From: Cyanobacteria bacterium REEB446
GTDB lineage: Bacteria > Cyanobacteriota > Vampirovibrionia > LMEP-6097
DNA: 38,087 nucleotides
Assembly (NCBI GenBank): GCA_018970325.1
Contig: JAGWWP010000020.1
Span: 1 to 38,087 of the forward strand
Reading direction: 5' to 3'
Shown: positions 8,202-16,173 of the stretch, piece by piece
How positions within the stretch are numbered: the first letter of the stretch is position 1
Layout: the number at the start of each line of letters is the position of its first letter
The notes under the pieces: generated by a model
The model's database searches: none
Told to the model about the DNA's origin: nothing
Seen by the model: only the letters and a program-made list of their open reading frames with translations
Position numbers and translations under genes: made by a program

Positions 8202-9095
8202 TTAAGCTAAAGCAGCAGAGCCACCTACGATCTCTGATATTTCCTGAGTAATAGCTGACTGACGAGCTTTATTATAAGAAAGTAACAGCTTCTTAATAAC
8301 TGCATCAGCATTATTACTAGCATTATTCATCGCGGTCATTCTTGATGCAAGCTCACTAGTAGTGGCGTCAAGAATATCAGTATAGACTGTGTTATTTAAA
8401 TACATCGGAGTTAGAGTATCAATTAAAGCCCTAGCATTAGGTTCTAGAATCACATCACTAGACTGAACAGAATTAGCCGAGCTCTGCGGCTTTTCTACTG
8501 GAAGAAAGTTTTTAATTTCAGCCACACTATTAACCATACTAATAAAGCGAGTAGAAATTACTTCTACTTTCTGAACTTCATTTGAAGTAAATTTCTCAGC
8601 AGCAAATGTACTAATTTCTTCCACTAACTCTAAACTAGGTTTAGTTTGTAAATTTATATATGATCGAACAACCTCTACTCCTTGCTCTTTATAAATTATT
8701 TTAGAGAAGGCATCGGTAGCTTTTCTACCAATAGTCAGTAAAGATATTTTCAATCCCTCTGACTGTAAATCTTTAATTCTTTTTCTAGCAAGCTTAAGAA
8801 TATTAGCATTATACGGGCCACATAAGCCAATGTCCGAAGAAATTACAATCAATAAAACACTATCAACCTTAGTAATTTTTTTCAGTAAAGGGTTCTGGTC
8901 TAATTCTTCTTGATCTAAACATCCCTGAAGCTGAGTGTAAAGCTGTTTCACACCATTTGCATAAGGTCTAGCAGCCTTAATTAACTTTTGCATTTTATTT
9001 ACCTTCGCCGCAGCGACAAGTTTCATCGCAGCCGTAATTTTCTTGGTTTTTTTAGTGCTATTAATTTTAAGTTTAATTTCTTTAAGACTAGCCAT
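8202..9095 (-). CDS. atpG: F1Fo ATP synthase gamma subunit
   Basis: This 297-residue protein has the diagnostic N-terminal coiled-coil helix (KEIKLKINSTKKTKKITAAMK), the SDIGLCGPYN motif and the C-terminal helix (ASRMTAMNNASNNADAVIKKLLLSYNKARQ) of the gamma subunit, the central rotor stalk that couples proton flow to ATP synthesis. The length is that of ordinary bacterial gamma; I see no cysteine-bearing redox-regulatory insertion like that of chloroplasts. It is notable that the neighbours are deoA and murQ and not other atp genes, so the ATP synthase operon is split in this genome. About 100 bp separate it from murQ. Confidence 0.95.
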   Translation of the reverse strand: MASLKEIKLKINSTKKTKKITAAMKLVAAAKVNKMQKLIKAARPYANGVKQLYTQLQGCLDQEELDQNPLLKKITKVDSVLLIVISSDIGLCGPYNANILKLARKRIKDLQSEGLKISLLTIGRKATDAFSKIIYKEQGVEVVRSYINLQTKPSLELVEEISTFAAEKFTSNEVQKVEVISTRFISMVNSVAEIKNFLPVEKPQSSANSVQSSDVILEPNARALIDTLTPMYLNNTVYTDILDATTSELASRMTAMNNASNNADAVIKKLLLSYNKARQSAITQEISEIVGGSAALA

Positions 9096-9200
9096 ACAGT
9101 CTAATTATTTTAGCTTAATCAAGACCGATGTACAACTCCATCTTCTCTTCAGCATTAAAACTGCAAACTCAAGATTAAGTCTACATAAACTAAAATTAAG

Positions 9201-10121
9201 CTATGCTAACGCCCTTGATAAATAATTTTGATTAATCTTTAATAAATCAGTAGCGGACTTAAAGTCTAATCCTTTCTTAAGATAAAGAATAGCCTGTTTA
9301 ACTCTATTATCAGATAAAGCTAAAGCCTGCTCCGCTAAAGGCTTATCACAGCCTGCAATTAAGCTTACTAATCTAATAGCTCTTTCCTTAAGCTTTTTAT
9401 TACTAACCTTAACATCTATCATTAGGTTACCAAAGGTTTTACCTAACTTAACCATAACTGAAGTACTTATAATATTAAGTACCATCTTCTGCGAGGTTCC
9501 AGCTTTAAGCCTAGTACTACCTGAAAGTATCTCTGGACCAGTATCTAAAAAAATAGAATAATCCGCATATTTAATAATTGCAGCTCCATGATTATTAGTC
9601 AGTACCGCTGTCTTAGCACCATGTTCTCTCGCTGCTTTTAAAGCTCCTATAACATAAGCTGCTCCACCACTAGCTGAAATACCAATAACCACATCGAGGC
9701 ACTGTTGCCTAACTCCAATTTCTGCGTTTTCGCTACTCTTTAAATTCATTTTCGCTAAAACATCAGCATAACCAGCAGCTTCATCATCTTCAGCGCCTTC
9801 TACTGCGTACTGGATAGCTCTTTCACCGCCAGCGATAATAGCTTTTACTAAATCTGGCTCAGTAGAAAAAGTAGGCGGACATTCGACTGCATCTAAAACA
9901 CCAAGACGCCCACTCGTACCAGCTCCCACGTAAATCAGTGATCCACCCTGCTTTAAAGATTCACTAACGATTTCTATCACTGCCGCGATATCTTCTTTAG
10001 CATCAGCAATGGCTTTTAAAATCTGTTGATGATCATCCACAAAAAGCTGAACTAAATCAGAGGAGTTCAACTGATCTAAATTTTCAGAAAGTGGATTTAT
10101 CGATTCTGTAATGGGAAGCAT
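9201..10121 (-). CDS. murQ: N-acetylmuramic acid 6-phosphate etherase
   Basis: MurQ removes lactate from MurNAc-6-P during peptidoglycan recycling. Family motifs are GAGTSGRLGVLDAVECPPTF (from residue 67, including the catalytic Glu), AVEGAEDD, and the SIS-domain stretch DVVIGISASGGAAYVIGALK. I place the start at 10121 rather than 10151: the ATG overlaps the stop of the upstream gene (TAATG), GGAGAG lies 8 bases before it, and MLPITESINP is a normal MurQ beginning. This gives 306 residues. Residues 129-141 (SSENAEIGVRQQC) interrupt the usual short link between the NLK helix end and DVVIGI; this is a repeat-derived insert. Confidence 0.93.
   Translation of the reverse strand: MLPITESINPLSENLDQLNSSDLVQLFVDDHQQILKAIADAKEDIAAVIEIVSESLKQGGSLIYVGAGTSGRLGVLDAVECPPTFSTEPDLVKAIIAGGERAIQYAVEGAEDDEAAGYADVLAKMNLKSSENAEIGVRQQCLDVVIGISASGGAAYVIGALKAAREHGAKTAVLTNNHGAAIIKYADYSIFLDTGPEILSGSTRLKAGTSQKMVLNIISTSVMVKLGKTFGNLMIDVKVSNKKLKERAIRLVSLIAGCDKPLAEQALALSDNRVKQAILYLKKGLDFKSATDLLKINQNYLSRALA
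9699..9737 (-). repeat. Repeat copy in frame inside murQ
   Basis: In murQ sense the sequence contains AAAACGCAGAAATTGGAGTT, an exact family core, read as SENAEIGV. It is followed by a small hairpin (AGGCA and TGCCT, 9697-9701 and 9706-9710, loop of four). Related MurQ proteins pass directly from the helix to the DVVIGI strand, so about 13 codons have been added without changing the frame. Confidence 0.85.
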
Positions 10122-11260
10122 TATTTGAACTCTCCTTGATACAGCAGACAAGACACCTTATGGGCGTGTAGCGGAACTCCAATTTCTACGTTTTCGTCGT
10201 CCTCATGATCCTCATGTACCTTCAGTACACTGCGGTCATTCGTCCTCCTCAGCCTTGAACTTGTTCGTTCGGCTACACGCCCCTTATTATCGCACTGCTC
10301 GCGAACTTCAATTTCTGCGTTTTCGTCATCTTCACGATCCTCTAAAAGCTGTGGATCATTGATCTCACACGCCTCAAAGCATTCAGGACACCTAGTGCGG
10401 AACGCACAACCACTAGGTATTTTACTTGCACTGGGTATCTCACCATATAAAAAAGTACGCTCTCTATCACGCTTAGTCGGGTCTGGGAGTGGAGCTGAGC
10501 TTAAAAGAGCTTTAGTGTAAGGGTGTAAGGGATTGTGAAATAAATCATCCTTAGCTGCTATTTCGACTATCTTTCCTAGATACATAACAGCTACCCTGTC
10601 TGCGATAAACTTAGCCACAGCTAAATCATGAGTAATAAAAAGAAAACTAATACCCAGTTCCCGCTTAAGCTTCAGCATCAAATTCAATATAGTCCACTGA
10701 ATCGATACATCTAAAGCACTAACAGCTTCATCTGCAATAATCAATTTAGGATTACAAGCTATCGCTCTAGCTATGCAGACTCGCTGATTTTGTCCACCTG
10801 AACACTGATGTGGATACTTAGAAGCAAATTCAGCATCAAGCTCCACAAGCTGCATAAGCTCAAATACTCTTTCTTTAATATTCTTTTCTTTATTTATTCT
10901 CAAGGGTTCAGCAATAGAATCAAAAATTTTAAAACGAGGATCTAAGCTACTAAAAGGATTCTGGAAAATCATCTGTAAATTTTTTCTTTTATTTAAAAGC
11001 TTAGATCCATGAAGATGTAAAAAATCTTCATCTTCAAAATTAATCTCACCTGAATCTGGCTCAGTGAGACGAGTTATAAGTCTTGCTAAAGTGGATTTAC
11101 CACAACCAGATTCGCCTACCAAAACTAATATCTCAGCTTTATCAATAGATAAATCTACTCCCCGCACAACTTGAAGAAGCTCTTTAGCCCTCAGCCCCCA
11201 TCCCCCATCTTTTGAGATAGAAAAAGATTTAGATAAATTTTTAACCTCTAATAAAGCCAC
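10121..11260 (-). CDS. Oligopeptide/dipeptide ABC transporter ATP-binding protein (OppF/DppF type)
   Basis: This 379-residue ATPase has Walker A GESGCGKST (49-57), Q-loop FQNPFSSLDP, signature CSGGQNQR (Cys in place of the usual first residue), Walker B LIIADEAVSALD and the switch His in THDL. It also has the oligopeptide-transporter C-terminal region: HPYTKALLSSAPLPDP, GEIPS, GCAFRTRCPECFEAC, and at the very end HKVSCLLYQ. It would power peptide uptake at the inner membrane. No permease or binding protein gene is near, so the system is scattered. The linker between the Cys-rich motif and HKVSC is about 60 residues longer than usual because two repeat copies lie in it in frame. The gene overlaps the murQ start by one base. 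Confidence 0.9.
   Translation of the reverse strand: MALLEVKNLSKSFSISKDGGWGLRAKELLQVVRGVDLSIDKAEILVLVGESGCGKSTLARLITRLTEPDSGEINFEDEDFLHLHGSKLLNKRKNLQMIFQNPFSSLDPRFKIFDSIAEPLRINKEKNIKERVFELMQLVELDAEFASKYPHQCSGGQNQRVCIARAIACNPKLIIADEAVSALDVSIQWTILNLMLKLKRELGISFLFITHDLAVAKFIADRVAVMYLGKIVEIAAKDDLFHNPLHPYTKALLSSAPLPDPTKRDRERTFLYGEIPSASKIPSGCAFRTRCPECFEACEINDPQLLEDREDDENAEIEVREQCDNKGRVAERTSSRLRRTNDRSVLKVHEDHEDDENVEIGVPLHAHKVSCLLYQGEFK
10162..10281 (-). repeat. Dispersed palindromic repeat, full-length copy in frame inside the oppF-type gene
   Basis: This is a 120-bp copy, almost identical inside to 2050-2169. Its outer arms (10162-10177 and 10267-10282) are inverted repeats agreeing at 15 of 16 positions (GGGCGTGTAGC type). 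They differ in sequence from the arms of the other long copy but remain complementary. CCTTAT occurs directly on both sides (10156-10161 and 10282-10287), like a 6-bp target duplication; 120+6 bp equals 42 codons, so the frame is kept. The translated part includes GRVAERTSSRLRRTNDRSVL and then HEDHEDDENVEIGV. The native HKVSC end follows intact. Confidence 0.88.
10292..10342 (-). repeat. Short repeat copy in frame inside the oppF-type gene
   Basis: The sense strand reads GAGGATCGTGAAGATGACG and then AAAACGCAGAAATTGAAGTT, giving EDREDDENAEIEVREQC in the protein. It sits just upstream (in gene order) of the full-length copy, so two members of the family lie next to each other in the same linker. 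It lacks the 5' half seen in the long copies. Confidence 0.85.
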
Positions 11261-11332
11261 TATTTAAGAACATAACATATTCAAGACTGATGAAAAAGCA
11301 GAAGAAAGTTTTTTCCAGATTAAAATGGTATT

Positions 11333-12244
11333 TTGGTATTAGTGGGAAAAAATATTTTAAATCTCTCAATAATCGGTGCTGGAGCTATGGGTTCAGCGAT
11401 AGCCTCAGGTATTCATTTAGCTCAAAAAAAAATATTAGCTAACCCAGAGATTAAAGTTCCCGAGCGATACGAAAATACAGAAATTAAACTAAGTATCTGT
11501 AACCGCAGTCAAGAGAAATTAGATAAATTAAGTAAAAAGATAGACTTCACGGCTTACGAAAAAATCGAGGAGATGATTAGTTCAGAGAAACCAAACCTAC
11601 TGATCATCGCAGTTAAACCTAAAGATATCTCCGAAATCTTAAATTCTTTAAAAAACATAAGTGCTGAATGTATTATCGTCTCCGTCCTCGCTGGAATAAA
11701 TATAAAAACGATAGAAGATAGATTTCCATTTAATCCAATTTTTAGAGCCATGCCTAACACACCAGCCCAAATCGGCTCTGGAATTACGGCTCTAACCTAC
11801 AATAAGCACTGCAATGATGAGCATAAAAACTTAGTACAAAAAATTTTTCATGCTGTAGGTGACGTTATCTTCATAGATGATGAAAATAAAATGCATGCAG
11901 TGACAGCCCTCTCTGGATCTGGTCCAGCCTATTTTTTCTTTCTTGCAGAAGCTTTAATTCAGGCTGGAATCAATCAAGGACTTAACTTAGAGGAAGCTAG
12001 TATTTTAGTAAATAAAACCTTTCTAGGTTCAGGGTTATTATTAAATTCCTCTAACGAGGGAGCTATGAACGAATCTGTAAATTCAAGATCGAATAATCCA
12101 AGTCCAGAAACACTCAGAAAAGCTGTTACCAGCCCTAATGGTACTACCCATGCTGCTATTAGCAGTTTAGAGAATAATGGATTTTCAGAAATAATTAATC
12201 AGGCAATTCAAGCAGCTAGTCAAAGATCTAAAGAGTTTAGCTGA
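11333..12244 (+). CDS. proC: Pyrroline-5-carboxylate reductase
   Basis: This 303-residue enzyme performs the last step of proline synthesis, NAD(P)H-dependent reduction of P5C. Motifs are the Rossmann GAGAMG (15-20), AVKP near 93, RAMPNTPAQIGSGITAL and ALSGSGPAYFFFLAEALIQAG, then ETLRKAVTSPNGTT near the C-terminus. The frame opens with TTG at 11333, with an in-frame GTG at 11342; the GTG start is equally possible, and an upstream ATG is out of frame. About 20 additional residues (around 240-258, Asn/Ser-rich) separate GSGLLL from PETLRKAV. It has no obvious operon partner; its 3' end overlaps the convergent small ORF by 8 bp. Confidence 0.93.
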   Translation: MVLVGKNILNLSIIGAGAMGSAIASGIHLAQKKILANPEIKVPERYENTEIKLSICNRSQEKLDKLSKKIDFTAYEKIEEMISSEKPNLLIIAVKPKDISEILNSLKNISAECIIVSVLAGINIKTIEDRFPFNPIFRAMPNTPAQIGSGITALTYNKHCNDEHKNLVQKIFHAVGDVIFIDDENKMHAVTALSGSGPAYFFFLAEALIQAGINQGLNLEEASILVNKTFLGSGLLLNSSNEGAMNESVNSRSNNPSPETLRKAVTSPNGTTHAAISSLENNGFSEIINQAIQAASQRSKEFS

Positions 12245-12524
12245 AAACATAATCAAATTTAACCTCTTTATTTAAATCCCATTGGAGAATATATTCAGTT
12301 CCACCACTAGTTAATGCTGTAAGTTTAACCATAGATCTGTACCTGTCAGTATTCCAAGGATTTACCATTAAAATTTCAAGTTCTTCTAGTGCTCTAGTGA
12401 AGTTTTTAGGATTAATTTTATCTAATGTAATATTAGATTTACCTAGTACGCACATATGATCAGAAACTAGTTCTGGGTATCTCTTCAGTAGTTCAGGAGA
12501 AATATTTTTGCAAAAAGTAACCAT
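12237..12524 (-). CDS. Hypothetical 95-residue protein
   Basis: I do not recognise this protein. It has no signal peptide or membrane segment. The sequence is mixed alpha/beta in composition, with a charged helix (NFTRALEELEILM) near the middle and a C-terminal strand-like part (TEYILQWDLNKEVKFDYVF). The ATG at 12524 has no clear SD. It is convergent with proC and overlaps it by 8 bp, a pattern shared by other gene pairs here. It could be a real small gene, but coding evidence is limited to an open frame of sensible composition. Confidence 0.5.
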   Translation of the reverse strand: MVTFCKNISPELLKRYPELVSDHMCVLGKSNITLDKINPKNFTRALEELEILMVNPWNTDRYRSMVKLTALTSGGTEYILQWDLNKEVKFDYVFS

Positions 12525-12574
12525 AGTAAAACGGAACAGAAGAACTAATAAAAGATAATAGTAGTCCGCCAGCC

Positions 12575-12997
12575 TTGGTGAATCCTCTACTTACCATTCT
12601 TGGGAGTGATATTGAAGCTGAGGATATGGAGTATGAGGAGCTTAAAGATTCTATAAATGGTGCGTTTAATAAAGTCTATGACTCTCAGCAGAGTGATATA
12701 GCTGTAAACAAGTATGATAAAGATAGTCTTCAAGCTATTAGAATAGATAATAAAAACTTAGGGCAGCTAATAAAAGCAAGTGTAACAGTAGATAATCAGG
12801 AATACCAAGCCATTCTTATTCACTCCAAAGACCCCAAGGGTAATGTAAAAATAATCGAGCTGCTTATTAATCCAGATATTCAGGGAGTAGATGATCAAAA
12901 GCCTGCTCGTTTATTTAGCGTGAGTAGTACAGGTGCGACTTCTGTTAAAAATATTAATGATATAAAAGCTTCCGAGATTTATGAGGCTAGTAAATAA
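12575..12997 (+). CDS. Hypothetical 140-residue protein
   Basis: This is an acidic protein without a signal peptide or transmembrane segment and of no family I know. The frame begins with TTG at 12575 or GTG at 12578. The first half contains a Glu-rich helix (EAEDMEYEELKDSINGAFNKVYDSQ). The second half alternates polar and hydrophobic residues as in a small beta domain (LIKASVTVDNQEYQAILIHSKD). It is divergent from the 95-residue ORF with 50 bp between, and upstream of two further ORFs of unknown function on the same strand, with which it may form a unit. Confidence 0.6.
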   Translation: MVNPLLTILGSDIEAEDMEYEELKDSINGAFNKVYDSQQSDIAVNKYDKDSLQAIRIDNKNLGQLIKASVTVDNQEYQAILIHSKDPKGNVKIIELLINPDIQGVDDQKPARLFSVSSTGATSVKNINDIKASEIYEASK

Positions 12998-13063
12998 TGG
13001 GGTCAAAAATACCTCACATTTAGCTTTTTAAGTATATATAAACGAATCGGGAGATTTTATTAA

Positions 13064-13333
13064 ATGGTAGAAGTCATTACTAGAGAGCAAGCTCAAGCTG
13101 TAATGCAGAGATTATCTGTGCAAGAGGTAAAACACTATCAAGGAAATAGCCCAAAGATCGCGACTGGAACTCCTAAAGAAAAAGAAAATTTACTTAAACA
13201 AGCTGTAGGAGTCAGGTTAAAGGATATCACGGAACAAGAAAAGACTAATCTTGAAATTGATAATACTGATGGCTATGTTACTCAAGAGCAGCTAAATAAA
13301 GCAATAAACAAGCGTTTAGCAGATGCATATTGA
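13064..13333 (+). CDS. Hypothetical 89-residue protein
   Basis: This is a helical, highly charged protein with no recognised domain. GGGAG lies 10 bases before the ATG, a plausible ribosome binding site. It contains patterns such as TREQAQAVMQRLS, PKEKENLLKQAV and TQEQLNKAINKRL that read as short amphipathic helices. Its end overlaps the start of the next gene by 11 bp in the +1 frame. The next protein opens with similar helix-rich sequence (TTEQQEYIWKQAVKN), so the two might belong to one original ORF split by a frameshift; translational coupling is the simpler reading. Confidence 0.55.
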   Translation: MVEVITREQAQAVMQRLSVQEVKHYQGNSPKIATGTPKEKENLLKQAVGVRLKDITEQEKTNLEIDNTDGYVTQEQLNKAINKRLADAY

Positions 13334-14264
13334 TACAGCTGCGCTAAAACAAGCCTCTGGAAAAGACGTTAATGCCAGTAATTACACCCAAGTTCTTACC
13401 ACAGAGCAACAAGAATATATCTGGAAACAAGCTGTAAAAAATATTACACGTGAAGCACCCAAAGAAAAACCTGAAACATCTACGGCTCAGCCTGACACTA
13501 ATACAGATTCTAATACAACAACGCCTAAACCCACTGTTAAATCTACTGATTTAGGTGCAGTAGATACGTCTAATAGTAATGCAAGTTTAAAAATACAATT
13601 TAATACAGAAATAAAACCAGTAAATGATGATAAAAGCATAGAGGTAAAGCTCGGTGACACCCCGCATACACTGAATCAGAGTCACTACAGTATCACAGAT
13701 AATAATAAAACTCTAGAAATTAATAAAGATGGCTTAACAGTACTTGATATAACAGAAAATAACAATACTACTTATAAATTAACTATTAACGCTGATCAAT
13801 TAGCTAACTACTCTAACAAGAATCAGAAAAATAAAGAAATTAAAGATTTAAGCTTTAAAACCAATAAGGCTGCGGATTCTAGTTCTACAGCAGAATATAG
13901 TGTAGATGATTTGACCAGTAAAACTATTAAAGCGGGTGAACCGATTAATATAATCTTTAATAAAGATATAAAACTGGTTCCTAATACAAATTTATCGCAG
14001 AGTATATATTTTCTTGAATTAAAAGAAGACGGGAATCCTGTAGAAGATAAAAAAGATAATAGAAAGAGACTTCCTCTAAATCAATCCGTAACGGTAACGG
14101 TAAAGGATAAAACCCTAACTATAGAAGGTTTGCCAGCTGGATTATTAAGACCTGGCAAAAGATACCAACTAGTAATTCCACCAGATATTTTAATCGAGGC
14201 TGAGGATAAGAAAAATAGAAAAATTACCTTTAATTTCGATCCTGTAGAGAATGCAGAGAATTAG
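13323..14264 (+). CDS. Protein with two bacterial Ig-like (SbsA-type) domains
   Basis: In this 313-residue protein, an N-terminal helical stretch (1-45) leads to a Pro/Thr/Asn-rich linker (about 46-75). Two repeats of a beta-sandwich pattern follow: LKIQFNTEIKPV to KDLSFKT (about 88-180) and INIIFNKDIKLV to KITFNF (about 205-308). Both have the [IL]xFN[TK][DE]IK opening and a late TYKLTINAD or RYQLVIPPD strand typical of SbsA-like Ig domains found in surface proteins. No signal peptide is visible at the chosen start, nor in the preceding ORF, which is unusual for such domains. Its 3' end overlaps the convergent MATE gene by 35 bp. Confidence 0.65.
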   Translation: MHIDTAALKQASGKDVNASNYTQVLTTEQQEYIWKQAVKNITREAPKEKPETSTAQPDTNTDSNTTTPKPTVKSTDLGAVDTSNSNASLKIQFNTEIKPVNDDKSIEVKLGDTPHTLNQSHYSITDNNKTLEINKDGLTVLDITENNNTTYKLTINADQLANYSNKNQKNKEIKDLSFKTNKAADSSSTAEYSVDDLTSKTIKAGEPINIIFNKDIKLVPNTNLSQSIYFLELKEDGNPVEDKKDNRKRLPLNQSVTVTVKDKTLTIEGLPAGLLRPGKRYQLVIPPDILIEAEDKKNRKITFNFDPVENAEN

Positions 14265-15606
14265 TGCGGTATTGCTTATACATAAAGTAGAAGCATGGAA
14301 CAAACAAAACAATCCAATAAAGCCATTCACTAGCCCAAGCCCAGATTAATGGCAAATGTAGCTGTTCTAAAACTATGTAGTTATAGATAGAATATGCAAT
14401 GACCGCTAAGAATTCAGCCAGCAGAACAGTTTTCGTATGACCAGTACCAATTACGGCATTAACCCAGATATTTGAGAAAGAAGCAACAAACAGTCCAACT
14501 AGAACCACTTTCAAAACAGGGATAGCTGCTGTAATAAAACCCTCACCCTGACCATAAATACCAAGCCAAAAATTTAAATTCATCATAACTAAAGCACATG
14601 AAATCAAAGCAGAAATTGCTGAAAGCCTAGAGATCTTCCAAACCAAGTCCAATACAGCATCTTGCTTACCCTGCCCAATTAAGTTACTTACCATCGTGCT
14701 AGTAGTCGCAGAAAAAGCCCAAGTAAAGCAGCCAAATAAACCTAAAATATTTCTCATCGTATTAGAAATAGCTAGTTCCAAAGAACCATAATGCTCAACC
14801 AGAATATAAAAATACTCCCAACTGAGTATACCGATAGCGTACTGAAGGATTAAAGGTGATGACTGCTTTAGGATAATCTTACAGAGAGAGAAATCTAAGC
14901 TTCTGGGTTTAAATAATTTAAAAGTATTTTTAATACCACTGATATTTAAAACTAAATAAATAACCAGAAGTCCTGAAAATTCAGCTATTAATGAAGCATA
15001 AGCTGCACCATTAAAACCTAATTCAGGAAAACCAAATTTACCATAAATCAAAACATAATCAAAGAATATATTTACAAGCGTCTCCATAAAAGTACCAATA
15101 ATTAAAAGGCGAGAATTATTAGTACCGACTAAAAGCGTGTTACCAAGCTGATATAAATAAAGAAAAAACAAACCCCAAATTCGAATTTTAAGAAAACTAA
15201 AGGCAGCTACAAAGTTGCTGAAATCTTTTAAAGAAATCGCAAATATATGACCAGAAAAAACATAGGTAAAAAGCAATCCTAATAAAGCAATGAAAATACT
15301 AATAATCGCTCCTTGATAAAAAAGCTTACCAATTTCATCTGGATTATTTTCTCCAGCTCGCCTTGCGACAAGGACTCTGACACCATTACTAAAGCCCATA
15401 CCAATCACAGCAAAGATTAGATAATAAATACCAGTTAAACCAGCCAGCCCTAAAGCCTTCTCACCAAGCGTACCAAGAAAAATATTATTAATAACGAAAT
15501 TAAACTGTGGCACGGCAATAGCAGCAGCTATCGGCAAAGCTATACCTAAAATCTCTCGATTAGAAGATTTCACTTGAAGATTTTTATTATTGTTGGTGCT
15601 GAGCAT
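14230..15606 (-). CDS. MATE-family multidrug/cation efflux transporter
   Basis: This 458-residue integral membrane protein has about twelve hydrophobic segments arranged as two six-helix halves. Motifs such as LGIALPIAAAIAVPQFNFVINNIFLGTLGEKALGLAG at the first helices (split here: ALPIAAAIAVPQF and FLGTLGEKALG) and GFSNGVRVLVARRAGENNPDEIGK are typical of MATE exporters, which use Na+ or H+ gradients to expel cationic compounds. The substrate is unknown. The gene overlaps the end of the upstream EVE-domain gene by 20 bp, suggesting cotranscription, and the 3' end of the Ig-like gene by 35 bp. Confidence 0.9.
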   Translation of the reverse strand: MLSTNNNKNLQVKSSNREILGIALPIAAAIAVPQFNFVINNIFLGTLGEKALGLAGLTGIYYLIFAVIGMGFSNGVRVLVARRAGENNPDEIGKLFYQGAIISIFIALLGLLFTYVFSGHIFAISLKDFSNFVAAFSFLKIRIWGLFFLYLYQLGNTLLVGTNNSRLLIIGTFMETLVNIFFDYVLIYGKFGFPELGFNGAAYASLIAEFSGLLVIYLVLNISGIKNTFKLFKPRSLDFSLCKIILKQSSPLILQYAIGILSWEYFYILVEHYGSLELAISNTMRNILGLFGCFTWAFSATTSTMVSNLIGQGKQDAVLDLVWKISRLSAISALISCALVMMNLNFWLGIYGQGEGFITAAIPVLKVVLVGLFVASFSNIWVNAVIGTGHTKTVLLAEFLAVIAYSIYNYIVLEQLHLPLIWAWASEWLYWIVLFVPCFYFMYKQYRTNSLHSLQDRN

Positions 15607-16072
15607 TTACCTGAGCCATATTTAATATCTCATCCCATTCTTCTTTAGCGACTGGCTGCACTGATAGGCGAGAACCTTTCTGTACTAACTTCATATCCTT
15701 GAGTTTAGGATTAGCCTTTATCGCTTCAAGAGAAATAAAAGGTAAATCCTGAATGTGTTTTACATCTACTAACCACCAACGTGGATTATTTATATCGCTC
15801 TGTGGATCATAATATTTAGATTTTTTATCGAACTGCGTAGGATCTGCATAGGCTTCTTTAGTAACGACTTCCACTATACCAACAACACCAGGTGGCTTAG
15901 CATTACTGTGATAAAAAAATGCTTTATCACCAGCCTTCATCTCTTTCATCATAATATTTCTAGCTTGATAGTTTCTAACACCATCCCACATATCAGTTTT
16001 ATTCGGCAGAGACTTTAAATCATCTATAGAAAAAGATGACGGTTCTGATTTTATAAGCCAGTAATTACTCAT
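15587..16072 (-). CDS. EVE-domain protein
   Basis: This 161-residue protein has the complete EVE fold signature: YWLIKSEPSSFSIDDL at the start, WDGVRNYQARN near residue 29, then AFFYHSNAKPPGVVGIVEVV and WWLVDVKHI, ending in LSVQPVAKEEWDEIL. EVE domains (PUA-like, as in thymocyte nuclear protein 1) bind modified bases in nucleic acids. The bacterial stand-alone form is common and its exact role is unsettled. The gene leads a two-gene unit with the MATE transporter. Confidence 0.92.
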   Translation of the reverse strand: MSNYWLIKSEPSSFSIDDLKSLPNKTDMWDGVRNYQARNIMMKEMKAGDKAFFYHSNAKPPGVVGIVEVVTKEAYADPTQFDKKSKYYDPQSDINNPRWWLVDVKHIQDLPFISLEAIKANPKLKDMKLVQKGSRLSVQPVAKEEWDEILNMAQVNAQHQQ

Positions 16073-16173
16073 AAGTTAAATCTTAGCGAAAAGCTGAGAA
16101 TTGCTTTTAAATTTTACAAGTAAATCGTTTAAGGGCTTACAAAATACACTTAATTTACGCTAGTATATTATCC

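Noticed and set aside
13064-14264. Listing the 89- and 313-residue ORFs as one frameshifted gene
   Set aside because: No slippery sequence at the junction, and an 11-bp overlap with coupling explains it; kept as an open question only.
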